From: Mycolicibacterium llatzerense
Lineage (GTDB): Bacteria; Actinomycetota; Actinomycetes; Mycobacteriales; Mycobacteriaceae
Reading direction: 5' to 3'
DNA length: 64,000 nt
Assembly: GCF_000878195.1 (NCBI RefSeq)
Contig: NZ_JXST01000003.1
Location: 62,001-126,000 of the forward strand
A program made the translations under genes and the position numbers. Positions 9,397 to 18,912 of this stretch are shown in pieces; position 1 is the first letter of the stretch; every line of letters starts with the position of its first letter. Under the pieces are notes generated by a model that had not been told where the DNA came from, did not search any database, and saw only the letters and a program-made list of their open reading frames with translations.

Positions 9397-10746
9397 CCCG
9401 TTGGCGTTCTTGTGGTCGCGGCTGATGTCCACCATGAAGTTGGCGAAGTAACCCTTCAGCTGGGGGTCGCTCATCATCTGCCACTTCGGCGCCAGCAGCT
9501 TCATGTACCGCTCCACGTAGAGGAACTGTTTACCGATCAGCACCAGCTCGCGGGGCAGCTTGACGTCATACGCGTCCGCGAGGGTGGAGAGCTGCTTGCC
9601 GATCTCGGCGTAGGACAGGTCGCCCAGCGACGTCATGGTGAGCGGCGTGGTGAAGGCCTCCAGGTCCTTGGCCGCCTGGCCCTCCGGTTTGACCGTGCCC
9701 ACGGCGCCCATCATCACCACGATCCGGCCGGCCGCCGCGTGATCCTTCGAGACCAGCAGCGCATACACCAACTCGCGCAGCAGCCACCGGGTCCGCGGGT
9801 CGATGCGGCCCATGATCCCGAAGTCGAAGAAGACGATCTTGCCGTCCTTGTCGACGTGCAGGTTGCCGGCGTGCAGGTCGCCGTGGAACAGGCCGTGCTT
9901 GAGGCCACCCTCGAAGACGCTGAACACCAGCGCCTTGACCAGCTCCTCGCCGTCGAACCCGGCCTTGCGGATGGCGGCGGCATCGTCAATGCGGATGCCC
10001 TCGACGCGCTCCATGGTCAGCACGCGCTCGCTGGTCAGATCCCAGTAGACCTGGGCCACCCGGATGTTCTGCCCCAGCGGCGAGGAGTGCATGTGTGCCA
10101 CCCAGGCGTCCATCGACTGCGCCTCGAGCCGGAAGTCGAGTTCCTCGGCGAGGTTGTCGGCGAAGTCAGCGACCACGTCCTGCGCGGACAGCCGCTGGCC
10201 CAGCTTGGCCATCTCGGCGACCTGCGCGCCGCGCTTGAGGATCTGCAGGTCGGCGGCCACCCGTCGGCGGATGCCGGGGCGCTGAATCTTGACCACGACC
10301 TCTTCGCCGGAGTGCAGCGTCGCGTAGTGCACCTGGGCGATGGAGGCGGAGGCGAAGGGCTCGTCGTCGAAGCTGGCGAAGAGGTCGGCGGGATCGCCAC
10401 CGAGTTCTTCGCGCAGCAGCTTGTGGACCTGGTCCTTGTCCGCGGGCGGGACCCGGTCCAGCAGGCTGCGGAACTCGCGGCTCAGGGGTTCACCGAAGGC
10501 GCCGGGGCTCGACGCGATGATCTGGCCCAGCTTGACGTACGTCGGGCCCAGGTCGGAGAACGTTTTCGGGACTTGTTTGAGCACCTTGTGCTGCAGGCTG
10601 CCCTTGGAGAAGGCACCGCCGACGATGCGTACGCCGGTCCGTGCGAGCTGCCAGCCGGTGGCCCCGATGCGGGCGGCTTCGACGGGCAGCGGCACCCGGT
10701 CCAGCCGGGCACCCTCGCGATGGGGGGTCTTCCGCGTTGAACTCAT
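9382..10746 (-). CDS. ABC1/UbiB-family atypical kinase (Rv0647c-like)
   Basis: The 454-residue product has the UbiB/ABC1 signature KLGQIIASSPGAFGE (KxGQ motif, near residue 75), the Ala-rich loop region with VVVKIQRPGI, and the kinase-like catalytic stretch LFHGDLHAGNLHV followed by IVFFDFGIMG. Family members are atypical kinases/ATPases linked to isoprenoid lipid and quinone metabolism. The role of the mycobacterial protein is not established. It lies upstream of lipG, as in M. tuberculosis. The gene end is duplicated downstream. Confidence 0.85.
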   Translation of the reverse strand: MSSTRKTPHREGARLDRVPLPVEAARIGATGWQLARTGVRIVGGAFSKGSLQHKVLKQVPKTFSDLGPTYVKLGQIIASSPGAFGEPLSREFRSLLDRVPPADKDQVHKLLREELGGDPADLFASFDDEPFASASIAQVHYATLHSGEEVVVKIQRPGIRRRVAADLQILKRGAQVAEMAKLGQRLSAQDVVADFADNLAEELDFRLEAQSMDAWVAHMHSSPLGQNIRVAQVYWDLTSERVLTMERVEGIRIDDAAAIRKAGFDGEELVKALVFSVFEGGLKHGLFHGDLHAGNLHVDKDGKIVFFDFGIMGRIDPRTRWLLRELVYALLVSKDHAAAGRIVVMMGAVGTVKPEGQAAKDLEAFTTPLTMTSLGDLSYAEIGKQLSTLADAYDVKLPRELVLIGKQFLYVERYMKLLAPKWQMMSDPQLKGYFANFMVDISRDHKNANGKSEE

Positions 10747-10819
10747 TGGTGAAGTGTCTCAAAACCGCGGGTACCGCCAAAAAGGTGTGCCCTGCATCAC
10801 TCCTTCGGCGGTGCTCGGG

Positions 10820-11818
10820 TCAGACGAAGACGCTCTCGATATCGGCGCGGCTGCGGGCCGGGTCGCTGCCGGGCACGTACGTCGGGACGGTGTGCGGAGC
10901 CAGCTCCGGATCGATGCCGCCTTTGACCCGGGCCTTGGCCTGCCGGAATTCGGGGAACGGTCCGGCGGCGGTGTGCAGGCCGTTGATGATCGACCACACC
11001 ACCGCGCGGCGGGCGGTGCGCTCGATGGGATTCGGGTCGGTGTGCCCCAGCAGCTGCTTGGCCCATTTGGGCATGGTGTCGCGGACCGCCCAGTCGACCG
11101 CGCTCTGCGGCATCGGCAGGTTCGGGCCGGTGGCCATCGCCGCGCCGTAGGTCAGTGCCAGCCTGGGGAGGTAGGACTGCAGGCAGTCCAGGGTCTCAGC
11201 CTTCGTCGTCGGCAGATCGGTGCCGCCGAGAGCGTGACCGACCCGGATGAACTCGCCGTAGTAGCGGTCGAGTTTCTTGCCGCGCAACGGGTTTGGATGG
11301 TAGAGCTCATGCGCCGTGGCCAGGCCCCAGACGACCGTCGCGTAGTTCCACCGCAGCCAGTCCGGGTCGTCGGCGTCGTAGGCGGCGCCGTCCGGCCGGA
11401 CGCCCTTGATGGTGTGGTGCATGGCGCGCACGGTCCGGGCCAGGTTCTCGGCGGTCTCGGTGCTGCCATACGCGGTGCCGATGAAGAACGCGATGGAATG
11501 ACCCAGGCGGACGGCCGCGCCCTTCGGATCGATCACCGGGCTGGCGACTCCGTTCTCGTCGCGCTGGACCAGGCGGGAATGGTGCATGCCCATCCAGTAG
11601 ATGGACGGGTCGAGGCGCTCGATGAACGCGGCGCACTGCAGGCCGAAGACCAGGGCCTCGGTGTGTGAGTGCACATGCCAGACGGCACTGCCGGGGCCGA
11701 ACCAGCCCGGGTCGCCGGCGGGGCCCGCGAAGTCCATGCCGCGGAAATAGTTCCGTCGGATGGTCTCGTCGAATCGGTGCTGAAGCTGGTGCTCGATGAA
11801 CTGGTGCGGCAGGTACAC
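10820..11818 (-). CDS. oxygenase MpaB / rubber oxygenase family protein (DUF2236)
   Basis: The 332-residue protein has the DUF2236 hallmarks: SAVWHVHSHTEALVFG, the central MHHTIKGVRPDGAAYDADDPDWLRW block split by family-typical spacing, and WGLATAHELYH. Relatives are haem proteins such as latex-clearing protein and MpaB, but most actinobacterial members have no known substrate. The GTG start at 11818 follows AAGGGG. It is transcribed divergently from a TetR gene, with two operator-like repeats between them, so it is probably that regulator's target. Confidence 0.75.
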   Translation of the reverse strand: MYLPHQFIEHQLQHRFDETIRRNYFRGMDFAGPAGDPGWFGPGSAVWHVHSHTEALVFGLQCAAFIERLDPSIYWMGMHHSRLVQRDENGVASPVIDPKGAAVRLGHSIAFFIGTAYGSTETAENLARTVRAMHHTIKGVRPDGAAYDADDPDWLRWNYATVVWGLATAHELYHPNPLRGKKLDRYYGEFIRVGHALGGTDLPTTKAETLDCLQSYLPRLALTYGAAMATGPNLPMPQSAVDWAVRDTMPKWAKQLLGHTDPNPIERTARRAVVWSIINGLHTAAGPFPEFRQAKARVKGGIDPELAPHTVPTYVPGSDPARSRADIESVFV

Positions 11819-11829
11819 GTCAACCCCTT

Positions 11830-11877
11830 CTGGTCACGGTCGTAACCAGAATAGTATTTGGTGACGGGTGTGACCAG
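11830..11877. promoter_or_regulatory. two tandem operators between the MpaB-family and TetR genes
   Basis: Two 20-bp inverted repeats share one consensus: CTGGTCACGGTCGTAACCAG (11830-11849) and TTGGTGACGGGTGTGACCAG (11858-11877), 28 bp apart centre to centre. Both lie in the 74-bp divergent region, where they would cover both promoters. The arms CTGGTnAC/GTnACCAG are typical in size and symmetry for TetR dimers. Confidence 0.75.
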
Positions 11878-11892
11878 ACCTAGGCTGTAGGG

Positions 11893-12495
11893 ATGTCGAC
11901 ACCGACCAGGTGGGCGGGTATCCCGCTCGACGACCGCCGCGCCGAGCGGCGCGGGCTCCTGGTCGACGCCGCATTCGAATTGTTCGGCTCTGGCGGCGAG
12001 ACGGCCTTGTCGGTCCGCTCGGTGTGCCGCGAGTGCGGGCTCAACACCCGGTACTTCTACGAGAGCTTCGACGGCATCGACGACCTGTTGGGCGCCGTCT
12101 ACGACAAGGTGAGCATCGAGCTGGCCACGGTGGTCGACGCGGCGATCACCGTCGCCGGCGACTCGGTGCGGGAGCGGACCCGCGCCGGTACCGCCGCGGT
12201 ACTGGGTTTCGGTTCCGCCGATCCGCGGCGCGGGCGGGTGCTGTTCACCGAAGCACGCGCCAACCCCGTGCTGGCCGCGCGCCGGGCCGTCACCCAGGAC
12301 CTGCTGCTCGATGCCGTCCTGGCCGAGGGCGGCCGACTGCATCCCGGTTCGGATCCCGTCGCCGCACGCGTCGGTGCGGCCATGTACACCGGCGCGATGG
12401 CCGAACTGGCCCAGCAGTGGCTGTCCGGTTCGCTGGGCACGGACCTGGATGTGGTGGTCGACGCGGCCCTGACGTTGGTGCTGCCCCGAGAGTGA
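11893..12495 (+). CDS. TetR family transcriptional regulator
   Basis: The 200-residue product has an N-terminal HTH (LVDAAFELFGSGGETALSVRSVCRECGLNTRYFYESF, given here across residues ~20-56) of the TetR type and a helical ligand domain. It is divergent from the MpaB-family oxygenase, and the two inverted repeats between them probably are its operators, giving autorepression and control of the oxygenase. The inducer cannot be predicted. It ends 26 bp before the convergent DinB-family gene. Confidence 0.8.
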   Translation: MSTPTRWAGIPLDDRRAERRGLLVDAAFELFGSGGETALSVRSVCRECGLNTRYFYESFDGIDDLLGAVYDKVSIELATVVDAAITVAGDSVRERTRAGTAAVLGFGSADPRRGRVLFTEARANPVLAARRAVTQDLLLDAVLAEGGRLHPGSDPVAARVGAAMYTGAMAELAQQWLSGSLGTDLDVVVDAALTLVLPRE

Positions 12496-12521
12496 CGAAA
12501 TGGCTGCCCCGGTGAGGGCGG

Positions 12522-13121
12522 TTACTGGGCGACGGGTCGCCAGCGCTTGAGGTAATCCGTCTCCGGCCATTCCTCTGCCGCGGCCAGCAGTTCGTACATG
12601 GTGGCGCGGTCGATGGACTCGCGGATGATGTCGGCGTGGCCGGCGTGCCGGGACAGCTCTTCGATGATGTGCATCCCGACCCAGCGCACCGTCCAGTGGT
12701 CGATATCGGCCGGGAACCACGGCACCTCATGCGGGACCGGCACCAGAGTGCCGAGGTCGAGCTCGGCGAACGCCTTCAAGGTCGCCGTGTTCTGCTCGCG
12801 CAATGCGGCCAGCAAGTCGTCGAGGGTTTCGTCGTCGCCCACGACGTACTGGTCGGCGTACTCGGCCATGATTTCCGCCATCGGCCGCGGGTCCGGCGGC
12901 GGGAAGTCGGGGGCGGCCACCGCCCGCTCGACCCAGCCGGCCTGCATGGCGGTGACGTGCTTGATCAGGCCGCCGACCGACAGCGCACTGACCGACGGGG
13001 TGGAGCGGGCCTGCTCGTCGGTGAGTCCGTAGGCGACGGCCGCGAAGGCATCCTGCTGGAATGCGATGAAATTGATCAGGGTCTGGCGTTCGTCGGCGGC
13101 GGGTGCGGGCAGTCCGGGCAT
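12522..13121 (-). CDS. DinB/DUF664 family protein
   Basis: A 199-residue four-helix-bundle protein. It has the DUF664/DinB features HVTAMQAGWVERAV with a metal-ligand His near residue 55 and the C-terminal HIIEELSRHAGHADIIRE with two further His ligands. Relatives include the thiol-S-transferases that use bacillithiol or mycothiol, so a mycothiol-dependent detoxification role is plausible but unproven. It lies immediately downstream of a second DinB-family gene with 2 bp between them, so the two are almost certainly co-transcribed. Confidence 0.75.
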   Translation of the reverse strand: MPGLPAPAADERQTLINFIAFQQDAFAAVAYGLTDEQARSTPSVSALSVGGLIKHVTAMQAGWVERAVAAPDFPPPDPRPMAEIMAEYADQYVVGDDETLDDLLAALREQNTATLKAFAELDLGTLVPVPHEVPWFPADIDHWTVRWVGMHIIEELSRHAGHADIIRESIDRATMYELLAAAEEWPETDYLKRWRPVAQ

Positions 13122-13123
13122 GC

Positions 13124-13651
13124 TCAGTTCTCTTTCTCGGTGTGGATGTAAAGGTCACGGATGCAGGCGATTTCCGCTCCGTGGTGAATGACTTCGCGAT
13201 TGATGTGCAGCACCAGGGTGGCCATTGAGAAGTCAGCGTAGGGGCCTTCTGCCGGCCCGCACGGCTGGGCCAGTGCGGCGTCGTCGAGCCCGCGGACCCC
13301 GGCGATCCAGTTCGCGTAGGCGGCGTCGAGCTGCTCCAGCGCGGTGTGCGCATCGAGGGCGTAGGGCCACGACTGGTAGTCGGCCGGCGGCCCGCCGAAA
13401 TGCGAATGGTTCCGCATGGCCAGGACGCCGACGATGACGTGCGCCAATCGCCAGGCGATGGTGGTGAACGGCTCGGGTTGCGGTGGGGGATAGCTGAAGT
13501 CGATGGCTCCGTCGGGGTGGAGGGTCCAGCAGCCGGGGACCGGCTGCCAGAAGTATTCGTCGTCGGTCAGTCCCTCGAGTCGGGGACGCAGCTGGTGTTG
13601 CCAGTGCCAGTCGAGTTGGTCGGCCAGTTCTTCGGTCCGTTCTTCAGTCAC
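13124..13651 (-). CDS. DinB family protein
   Basis: The 175-residue product has the DinB pattern: WHWQHQLRPRLEGLTDDEYFWQP at the N-terminus, WRLAHVIVGVL with the first His, and VLHINREVIHHGAEIACIRDL with the C-terminal metal His pair. It is the first gene of a two-gene DinB operon and is divergent from a WYL-domain regulator, a pairing often seen in actinobacteria. A perfect 7-bp-arm palindrome lies in the 61-bp gap and probably controls both. Confidence 0.75.
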   Translation of the reverse strand: MTEERTEELADQLDWHWQHQLRPRLEGLTDDEYFWQPVPGCWTLHPDGAIDFSYPPPQPEPFTTIAWRLAHVIVGVLAMRNHSHFGGPPADYQSWPYALDAHTALEQLDAAYANWIAGVRGLDDAALAQPCGPAEGPYADFSMATLVLHINREVIHHGAEIACIRDLYIHTEKEN

Positions 13652-13671
13652 CGGGCAAGCCTGTCACCGAA

Positions 13672-13692
13672 ATAGGACTGTTTCTGTCCTAT
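13672..13692. promoter_or_regulatory. operator palindrome between the DinB operon and the WYL regulator
   Basis: ATAGGAC (13672-13678) and GTCCTAT (13686-13692) are perfect inverted repeats around a 7-nt centre, TGTTTCT. It sits in the short divergent region, 20 bp from each start codon, and is the likely binding site of the adjacent YafY-type regulator. Confidence 0.7.
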
Positions 13693-13712
13693 GAGTGCGG
13701 CAGAGTGTTGTC

Positions 13713-14672
13713 ATGTCCGAAACGACGAGCCGGGTCCTCCAACTGCTGGGCCTGTTGCAGGCGCGCCGGGTGTGGACCGGGCAGGAGCTGGCGGATCGGC
13801 TCGGCGTCACCGGGCGCAGCGTCCGGCGCGATATCGAGCGGCTGCGCGACCTCGGCTATCCGGTACACGCCAGCAAGGGGCGCGACGGCGGCTATCAGCT
13901 GGGTGCCGGTGCCGCGTTGCCTCCGCTGCTGCTCGATCCAGAGGAGGCCGTCGCGATGGCGGTATGTCTGCGGCTGGCGGCCGGTGGCAGCGTCGCGGGC
14001 GTCGGTGAGTCGGCGCTGCGGGCACTGTCCAAACTCGACCAGGTGATGCCGTCCCGGCTCCGGTCGCAGGTGTCCGCGGTGCACGACGCGACGGTGACGT
14101 TGACCGGCGGCAGCTCTGTGGAAGCGGTATCGCCCGACGACCTGATGACGCTGGCCCGCGCCTGCCGGGATCACGAACACATCAGGCTCGGCTACACCGA
14201 TATCCGCGGCAACAGCACCGAACGGCGGCTGGAGCCCTATCAACTCGTCACCACCGGACGCCGCTGGTACCTGCTGACCTACGACCGCGACAAGGCGGAC
14301 TGGCGCACGCTACGGCTGGACCGGATGGTCGACGTCAGAGCCGCGGGTACGACGTTCGCTCCGCGCCCGGCGCCCGACGCGGCCGACTACGTGCGCCGGG
14401 CCATCACCGCGTCGCCGTACCGCTACGTCGCGCGGGTCCGCTTCGAGGCGTCAGAAAGTCAACTGGCACAGATGTTTTCCGCGTCCTCGGCGCAGATCGA
14501 GGCAGATGGTCCGGACCGCTGCATCGTGACCGCCGGGGGCGACGACCCGGAGCGCATCGTGCTGCATCTGGCGATGCCGGGCTACCGGTTCGAGGTGCTC
14601 GAGCCGCCCGAGGTGATTGCCGCGACGCGCGCGGTCGCCGACCGGCTGCGTGCCGCAATGCCGCCCGGCTGA
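13713..14672 (+). CDS. YafY-type HTH/WYL-domain transcriptional regulator
   Basis: The 319-residue product has an N-terminal winged helix (residues ~3-58, with RVWTGQELADRLGVTGRSVR and DIERLRDLGYPV), a central WYL domain (YTDIRGNSTERRLEPYQLV, then WYLLTYDRDKADWR) and a C-terminal WCX extension. WYL proteins sense small ligands or single-stranded DNA. It is divergent from the two DinB genes, with a shared operator between them. ATG 13713 is chosen over an upstream in-frame GTG at 13695, which lies close to the operator. Confidence 0.82.
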   Translation: MSETTSRVLQLLGLLQARRVWTGQELADRLGVTGRSVRRDIERLRDLGYPVHASKGRDGGYQLGAGAALPPLLLDPEEAVAMAVCLRLAAGGSVAGVGESALRALSKLDQVMPSRLRSQVSAVHDATVTLTGGSSVEAVSPDDLMTLARACRDHEHIRLGYTDIRGNSTERRLEPYQLVTTGRRWYLLTYDRDKADWRTLRLDRMVDVRAAGTTFAPRPAPDAADYVRRAITASPYRYVARVRFEASESQLAQMFSASSAQIEADGPDRCIVTAGGDDPERIVLHLAMPGYRFEVLEPPEVIAATRAVADRLRAAMPPG

Positions 14673-14697
14673 AGGGGATTGACCGTATGGTGCAGGG

Positions 14698-17600
14698 GTG
14701 TCGACGGGACGACTCCTGCAGGTGACGGCGGTAGTTTCCACCGAGTTGTTCGTCGGCCCGGCCGATGAGCCGTGGCAGATCGTGCGGGTGGACTACACCG
14801 GATGCGCACAGCCCACCGAGGTCAGGGTCGTCGGGGATGGCTTGACCGGCCAGGCCGTGGCGCAGCAGGGCGACGGCACGGTGGAGATTCCGGTGGTGGT
14901 GCAGGACGGGCAGCCGGGTCAGCTCCGGCCCGCGCATCTGGAGATCGACGGCGCGCGGACCGCGTTCGAGTTCGTCGTCGCCGAGCCCGGCTGGACCATG
15001 CACATGATCAGCCACTTCCACTACGACCCGGTGTGGTGGAACACCCAGGCCGCGTACACCAGCGTCTGGACCGAGGACCCGCCCGGCCGGTGCCGGCAGA
15101 TCAACGGCTTCGAGCTCGTCACCGCACACCTCGAAATGGCAAGGCGGGAACCGGAATACAAGTTCGTGCTGGCCGAGGTCGACTACCTCAAACCCTATTG
15201 GGACACCCACCCGGAGCAACGCGCCCAGCTGCGTGCGTTGCTGGCCGAGGGTCGGGTCGAGATCATGGGCGGCACCTACAACGAGCCGAACACCAACCTG
15301 ACCAGTCCCGAGACCGCGATCCGGAACTTCGTGCACGGCATCGGTTTTCAGCGTGATGTGATGGGCGCAGACCCGGCGACGGCCTGGCAACTGGACGTCT
15401 TCGGCCACGATCCGCAGTTCCCGGGAATGGCGGCCGACGCCGGGCTGACCTCCAGTTCGTGGGCCCGCGGACCGCATCACCAGTGGGGGCCGATGCACCG
15501 TGACGGCGATCCCGAGCGCATGCAGTTCGCCAGCGAATTCGACTGGATCGCACCGTCGGGCCGTGGGCTGCTGACCCACTACATGCCGGCGCATTACGCC
15601 GCCGGGTGGTGGATGGATTCGTCGGCGTCGTTGCAAGAGGCCGAGAACGCCACCTACGAGACGTTCACCAAACTGAAAAAGGTTGCGCTGACCCGCAATG
15701 TGCTCCTGCCGGTCGGCACCGACTACACGCCGCCGAACAAATGGGTGACCGAGATTCACCGCGACTGGGCCGCCCGCTACACCTGGCCCCGCTTCGTGTG
15801 TGCGCTGCCGCGGGAGTTCTTCGCCGCGGTGCGTGACGAACTCGCGGCCGATGGCACCCAGCCGTCGCCGCAGACCCGCGACATGAACCCGATCTACACG
15901 GGCAAAGATGTGTCGTACATCGACACCAAACAGGCCAACCGCGCCGCCGAGAACGTCGTGCTGGCAGCCGAACGGTTCGCGGTGTTCGCCGGATTGCTCA
16001 CCGGCGCCACCTACCCACAAGCGGCTCTGGCCAAAGCATGGGTTCAGCTGGCCTACGGCGCACACCACGACGCCATCACCGGATCGGAATCCGACCAGGT
16101 GTACCTCGACCTGCTCACCGGCTGGCGCGACGCCTGGGAACTCGGCCGGACCGCGCGCGACAACGCGGTGGCGCTGCTGTCGCGCGCCGTCGACGGCGAC
16201 ATCGTGGTGTGGAACCCATTGGCGCACAGCCGAACCGACATCGTCACCGTCCACCTCGACGAACCGCTGGCAGGCTCGGTCTTCGACGCGGACGGCACGC
16301 CGGTCCCGGTCCTGATCGAAGACGACGGCCACACCGCCACCTGGCTGGCCCGCGACGTGCCGTCCCTCGGCTGGCGGGGATACACACTCGGCGGAGACAC
16401 GCTGCGATCGGTGCGGAAACCGGCCTCGTGGGAACCCAAGTCCGGTACCACCATCAGCAACGACCGCTACGGCTGCACCGTCGATCCCGGCCGCGGTGGG
16501 GCAGTGTCGTCGCTGTTCCGTGAGGGCGTCGAACTGATCGGCACCGGCCAGGTCGGCAACGAGATCGCCGTCTACGACGAACATTCCGCACACCCCACCG
16601 AACACGAAGGGCCCTGGCACCTGCTGCCCAAGGGGCCGGTGGTGGGCTCGGCCGAACGTCCTGCCGATTCAGTGCAGGCTTATCGCAGCGCGCTGGGGGA
16701 GCGGTTGGTGGTCACCGGCCGGATCGGCGACGTGCTGCGCTACACCCAGACCATCACCCTGTGGCAGGGCGTGGACCGCGTCGACTGCCGCACCGTGATC
16801 GACGAATTCACCGGCGCCGACAAGCTGCTGCGGCTGCGCTGGCCCTGCCCGGTGCCGGGCGCGATGCCGGTCAGTGAGGTCGGCGACGCGGTGATCGGGC
16901 GCGGCTTCGGGCTGCTGCACCAACGGGATTCGCACGAGGCCGTCGACACCGCGGACCACCCCTACACGTTGGACAATCCCGCCTACGGGTGGTTCGGACT
17001 GTCATCGGCGGTGCAGGTCCGGGTACGCGACGCGCACGATGTACACGTACGGGCGGTGTCGGTCGCCGAGGTCGTGGTGCCGAACGCCGCCGACCCGCAG
17101 ACACCGACCCGGGAGCTGATGGTCGCTTTGGTCCGGGCCGGGGTGACGGCCACCTGCAGCAGCGCCGACAAGCCGCGCTACGGCGACCTCGCCGTCGACT
17201 CCAACCTGCCCGACGCCCGCATCGCGCTCGGTGGGCCCGACGAGAACCGTTTCACCGCAGCGGTATTGGCGGCAGCCGACCCGTGCTACGGCGCGGAACT
17301 GCAGCGCCGTCTCGCCGCCGGTGACGCCCTGCTCTGGGTGCCTGCCGACGCAGACCTCGTGCAGCGCTGGATTCCCGGCGCCGACCTGACGGGGGTGCGG
17401 GCGCTGCCGGTGCTGATCGTCGCCGGACCCGGCGCCACCGAGGACCTGATCGCCGCCCTCGCCGACGCCGAGATCGCGGTCGAGCAGGACGCCACGGCCG
17501 GCATCGGGCCCTTCGACGCCCGGACCGTGGCCGTATTGAACCGGGGCGTACCGGGTTTCGCCGTCGAACCGGACGGCGTCCTGCACACCTCGTTGATGCG

Positions 17601-18912
17601 GTCGTGCACCGGCTGGCCATCGGGCACCTGGATCGACCCGCCCCGCCGCACCGCACCCGATGGCTCGAACTTCCAGCTCCAGCACTGGACCCACACTTTC
17701 GACTACGCCGTCGCGGCCGGTGACGGTGACTGGCGCGCCGCGGGCATCGCGGCGCGCAGTGCCGAGTACTCCGAGCCGTTGCTCGCGGTGCACACCGATC
17801 ATCCGGCCGTAGCCGGCGGATTGCCCAGCACCGGTTCACTGTTGGGCGTCGAACCCGCGTCCGACGTGGCGCTCGCCGTGCTGAAGGCCACCGGCAACCC
17901 GATCGCCACCGGCAGCAGCGCGCCCGTCGACCCGAGGTCGGGCATCACCCTGCGCCTGGTGCAGACCTCGGGACGGCCGACCGAGGTCAGCATCACCTCG
18001 GGACTCCGGCACCTCGAGGACGTGGCACGACTGGACCTCCTCGAACAACCCGTGGCCGGCGACGGCAAAGGCCTCCGGCTGCACGGTTTCGAGATCGCCT
18101 CCGTGCGGGCACGGCTCGAGCTGCCCCATGTGCTCAATGGCGACCATGCCACCTTGGCGCCGGATGCCGAAGTGGCCCAACCGGTTTACGCCCGGTACTG
18201 GCTGCACAACCGCGGCCCGGCGCCGTTGGGCGGTTTGCCGGCGGTGGCACATGTGCACCCCACTGAGATATCCGGTGAACCAGGTGCACCCGTGCAATTG
18301 CGCGTCACCGCCGCCAGCGACTGCACCGATGCCGCGCTGCATGGCCGGGTGCGGGTGCTGTGTCCCGACGGCTGGTCGGCAACCCCGGACGAGCTGCCCT
18401 TCGTGCTGCCGCCGGGCGGTTACCTGGAAACCGAAGTGCAGCTGGAACTTCCGATCGCGGTCCCCGTCGGCCGGTACCCGGTACGAGTCGAACTCGCGGT
18501 CACCGGCGGCGCCAAGCACACCCAGATTCCGGCAGCCTGGCGCCAGACGGTGGAGGACGTCTGTGTCGTCACCGTCGGTGAACCCGTTGACACACCACTG
18601 CTCACGCTGGTCGCCGAGCCCGAACCGGTCGACGTCGTCGCGGGTGGACACGCGGACCTGAGCGTCATCGTCGGCTCCGCCGCCGGCGCGCCGCTGAGCC
18701 TGGAGGCGCACTTGATCAGCCCGTGGGGCACCTGGGAATGGCTGGGGCCGGGCGTGCTCGGCGCCGACGTCCCCGCCGGCGGCACCGTCGCGCTGGACTT
18801 CGATGTGGCACCGCCGCTGTGGGTCGGCCCGGGGCAGTGGTGGGCACTGATCCGGATCGCGGCCGCCGGGCGGGTGCTGTACACCCCGGCGGTATCGGTG
18901 CGGGTCCGATGA
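14698..18912 (+). CDS. alpha-mannosidase, glycoside hydrolase family 38 (Rv0648-like)
   Basis: The product is 1,404 residues, longer than I recall for the M. tuberculosis homologue (about 1,215). The GH38 catalytic domain includes the zinc-site motif HFHYDPVWW (residues 106-114) and the nucleophile D233 in WQLDVFGHDPQF. Later parts are beta-sandwich domains and a C-terminal NEW3-like region. It hydrolyses alpha-mannosides, perhaps from lipoarabinomannan or free mannans; no signal peptide is seen, so action is probably cytosolic. The GTG start gives no clear ribosome site. Its stop overlaps the next gene's start (ATGA), so the operon is translationally coupled. Confidence 0.85.
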   Translation: MSTGRLLQVTAVVSTELFVGPADEPWQIVRVDYTGCAQPTEVRVVGDGLTGQAVAQQGDGTVEIPVVVQDGQPGQLRPAHLEIDGARTAFEFVVAEPGWTMHMISHFHYDPVWWNTQAAYTSVWTEDPPGRCRQINGFELVTAHLEMARREPEYKFVLAEVDYLKPYWDTHPEQRAQLRALLAEGRVEIMGGTYNEPNTNLTSPETAIRNFVHGIGFQRDVMGADPATAWQLDVFGHDPQFPGMAADAGLTSSSWARGPHHQWGPMHRDGDPERMQFASEFDWIAPSGRGLLTHYMPAHYAAGWWMDSSASLQEAENATYETFTKLKKVALTRNVLLPVGTDYTPPNKWVTEIHRDWAARYTWPRFVCALPREFFAAVRDELAADGTQPSPQTRDMNPIYTGKDVSYIDTKQANRAAENVVLAAERFAVFAGLLTGATYPQAALAKAWVQLAYGAHHDAITGSESDQVYLDLLTGWRDAWELGRTARDNAVALLSRAVDGDIVVWNPLAHSRTDIVTVHLDEPLAGSVFDADGTPVPVLIEDDGHTATWLARDVPSLGWRGYTLGGDTLRSVRKPASWEPKSGTTISNDRYGCTVDPGRGGAVSSLFREGVELIGTGQVGNEIAVYDEHSAHPTEHEGPWHLLPKGPVVGSAERPADSVQAYRSALGERLVVTGRIGDVLRYTQTITLWQGVDRVDCRTVIDEFTGADKLLRLRWPCPVPGAMPVSEVGDAVIGRGFGLLHQRDSHEAVDTADHPYTLDNPAYGWFGLSSAVQVRVRDAHDVHVRAVSVAEVVVPNAADPQTPTRELMVALVRAGVTATCSSADKPRYGDLAVDSNLPDARIALGGPDENRFTAAVLAAADPCYGAELQRRLAAGDALLWVPADADLVQRWIPGADLTGVRALPVLIVAGPGATEDLIAALADAEIAVEQDATAGIGPFDARTVAVLNRGVPGFAVEPDGVLHTSLMRSCTGWPSGTWIDPPRRTAPDGSNFQLQHWTHTFDYAVAAGDGDWRAAGIAARSAEYSEPLLAVHTDHPAVAGGLPSTGSLLGVEPASDVALAVLKATGNPIATGSSAPVDPRSGITLRLVQTSGRPTEVSITSGLRHLEDVARLDLLEQPVAGDGKGLRLHGFEIASVRARLELPHVLNGDHATLAPDAEVAQPVYARYWLHNRGPAPLGGLPAVAHVHPTEISGEPGAPVQLRVTAASDCTDAALHGRVRVLCPDGWSATPDELPFVLPPGGYLETEVQLELPIAVPVGRYPVRVELAVTGGAKHTQIPAAWRQTVEDVCVVTVGEPVDTPLLTLVAEPEPVDVVAGGHADLSVIVGSAAGAPLSLEAHLISPWGTWEWLGPGVLGADVPAGGTVALDFDVAPPLWVGPGQWWALIRIAAAGRVLYTPAVSVRVR

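Noticed and set aside
8785..10740. 651-codon plus-strand frame across the lipG and ABC1-family genes
   Set aside because: Both minus-strand genes show clear family motifs; the plus-strand translation is rich in His/Arg/Gln and has no domain.
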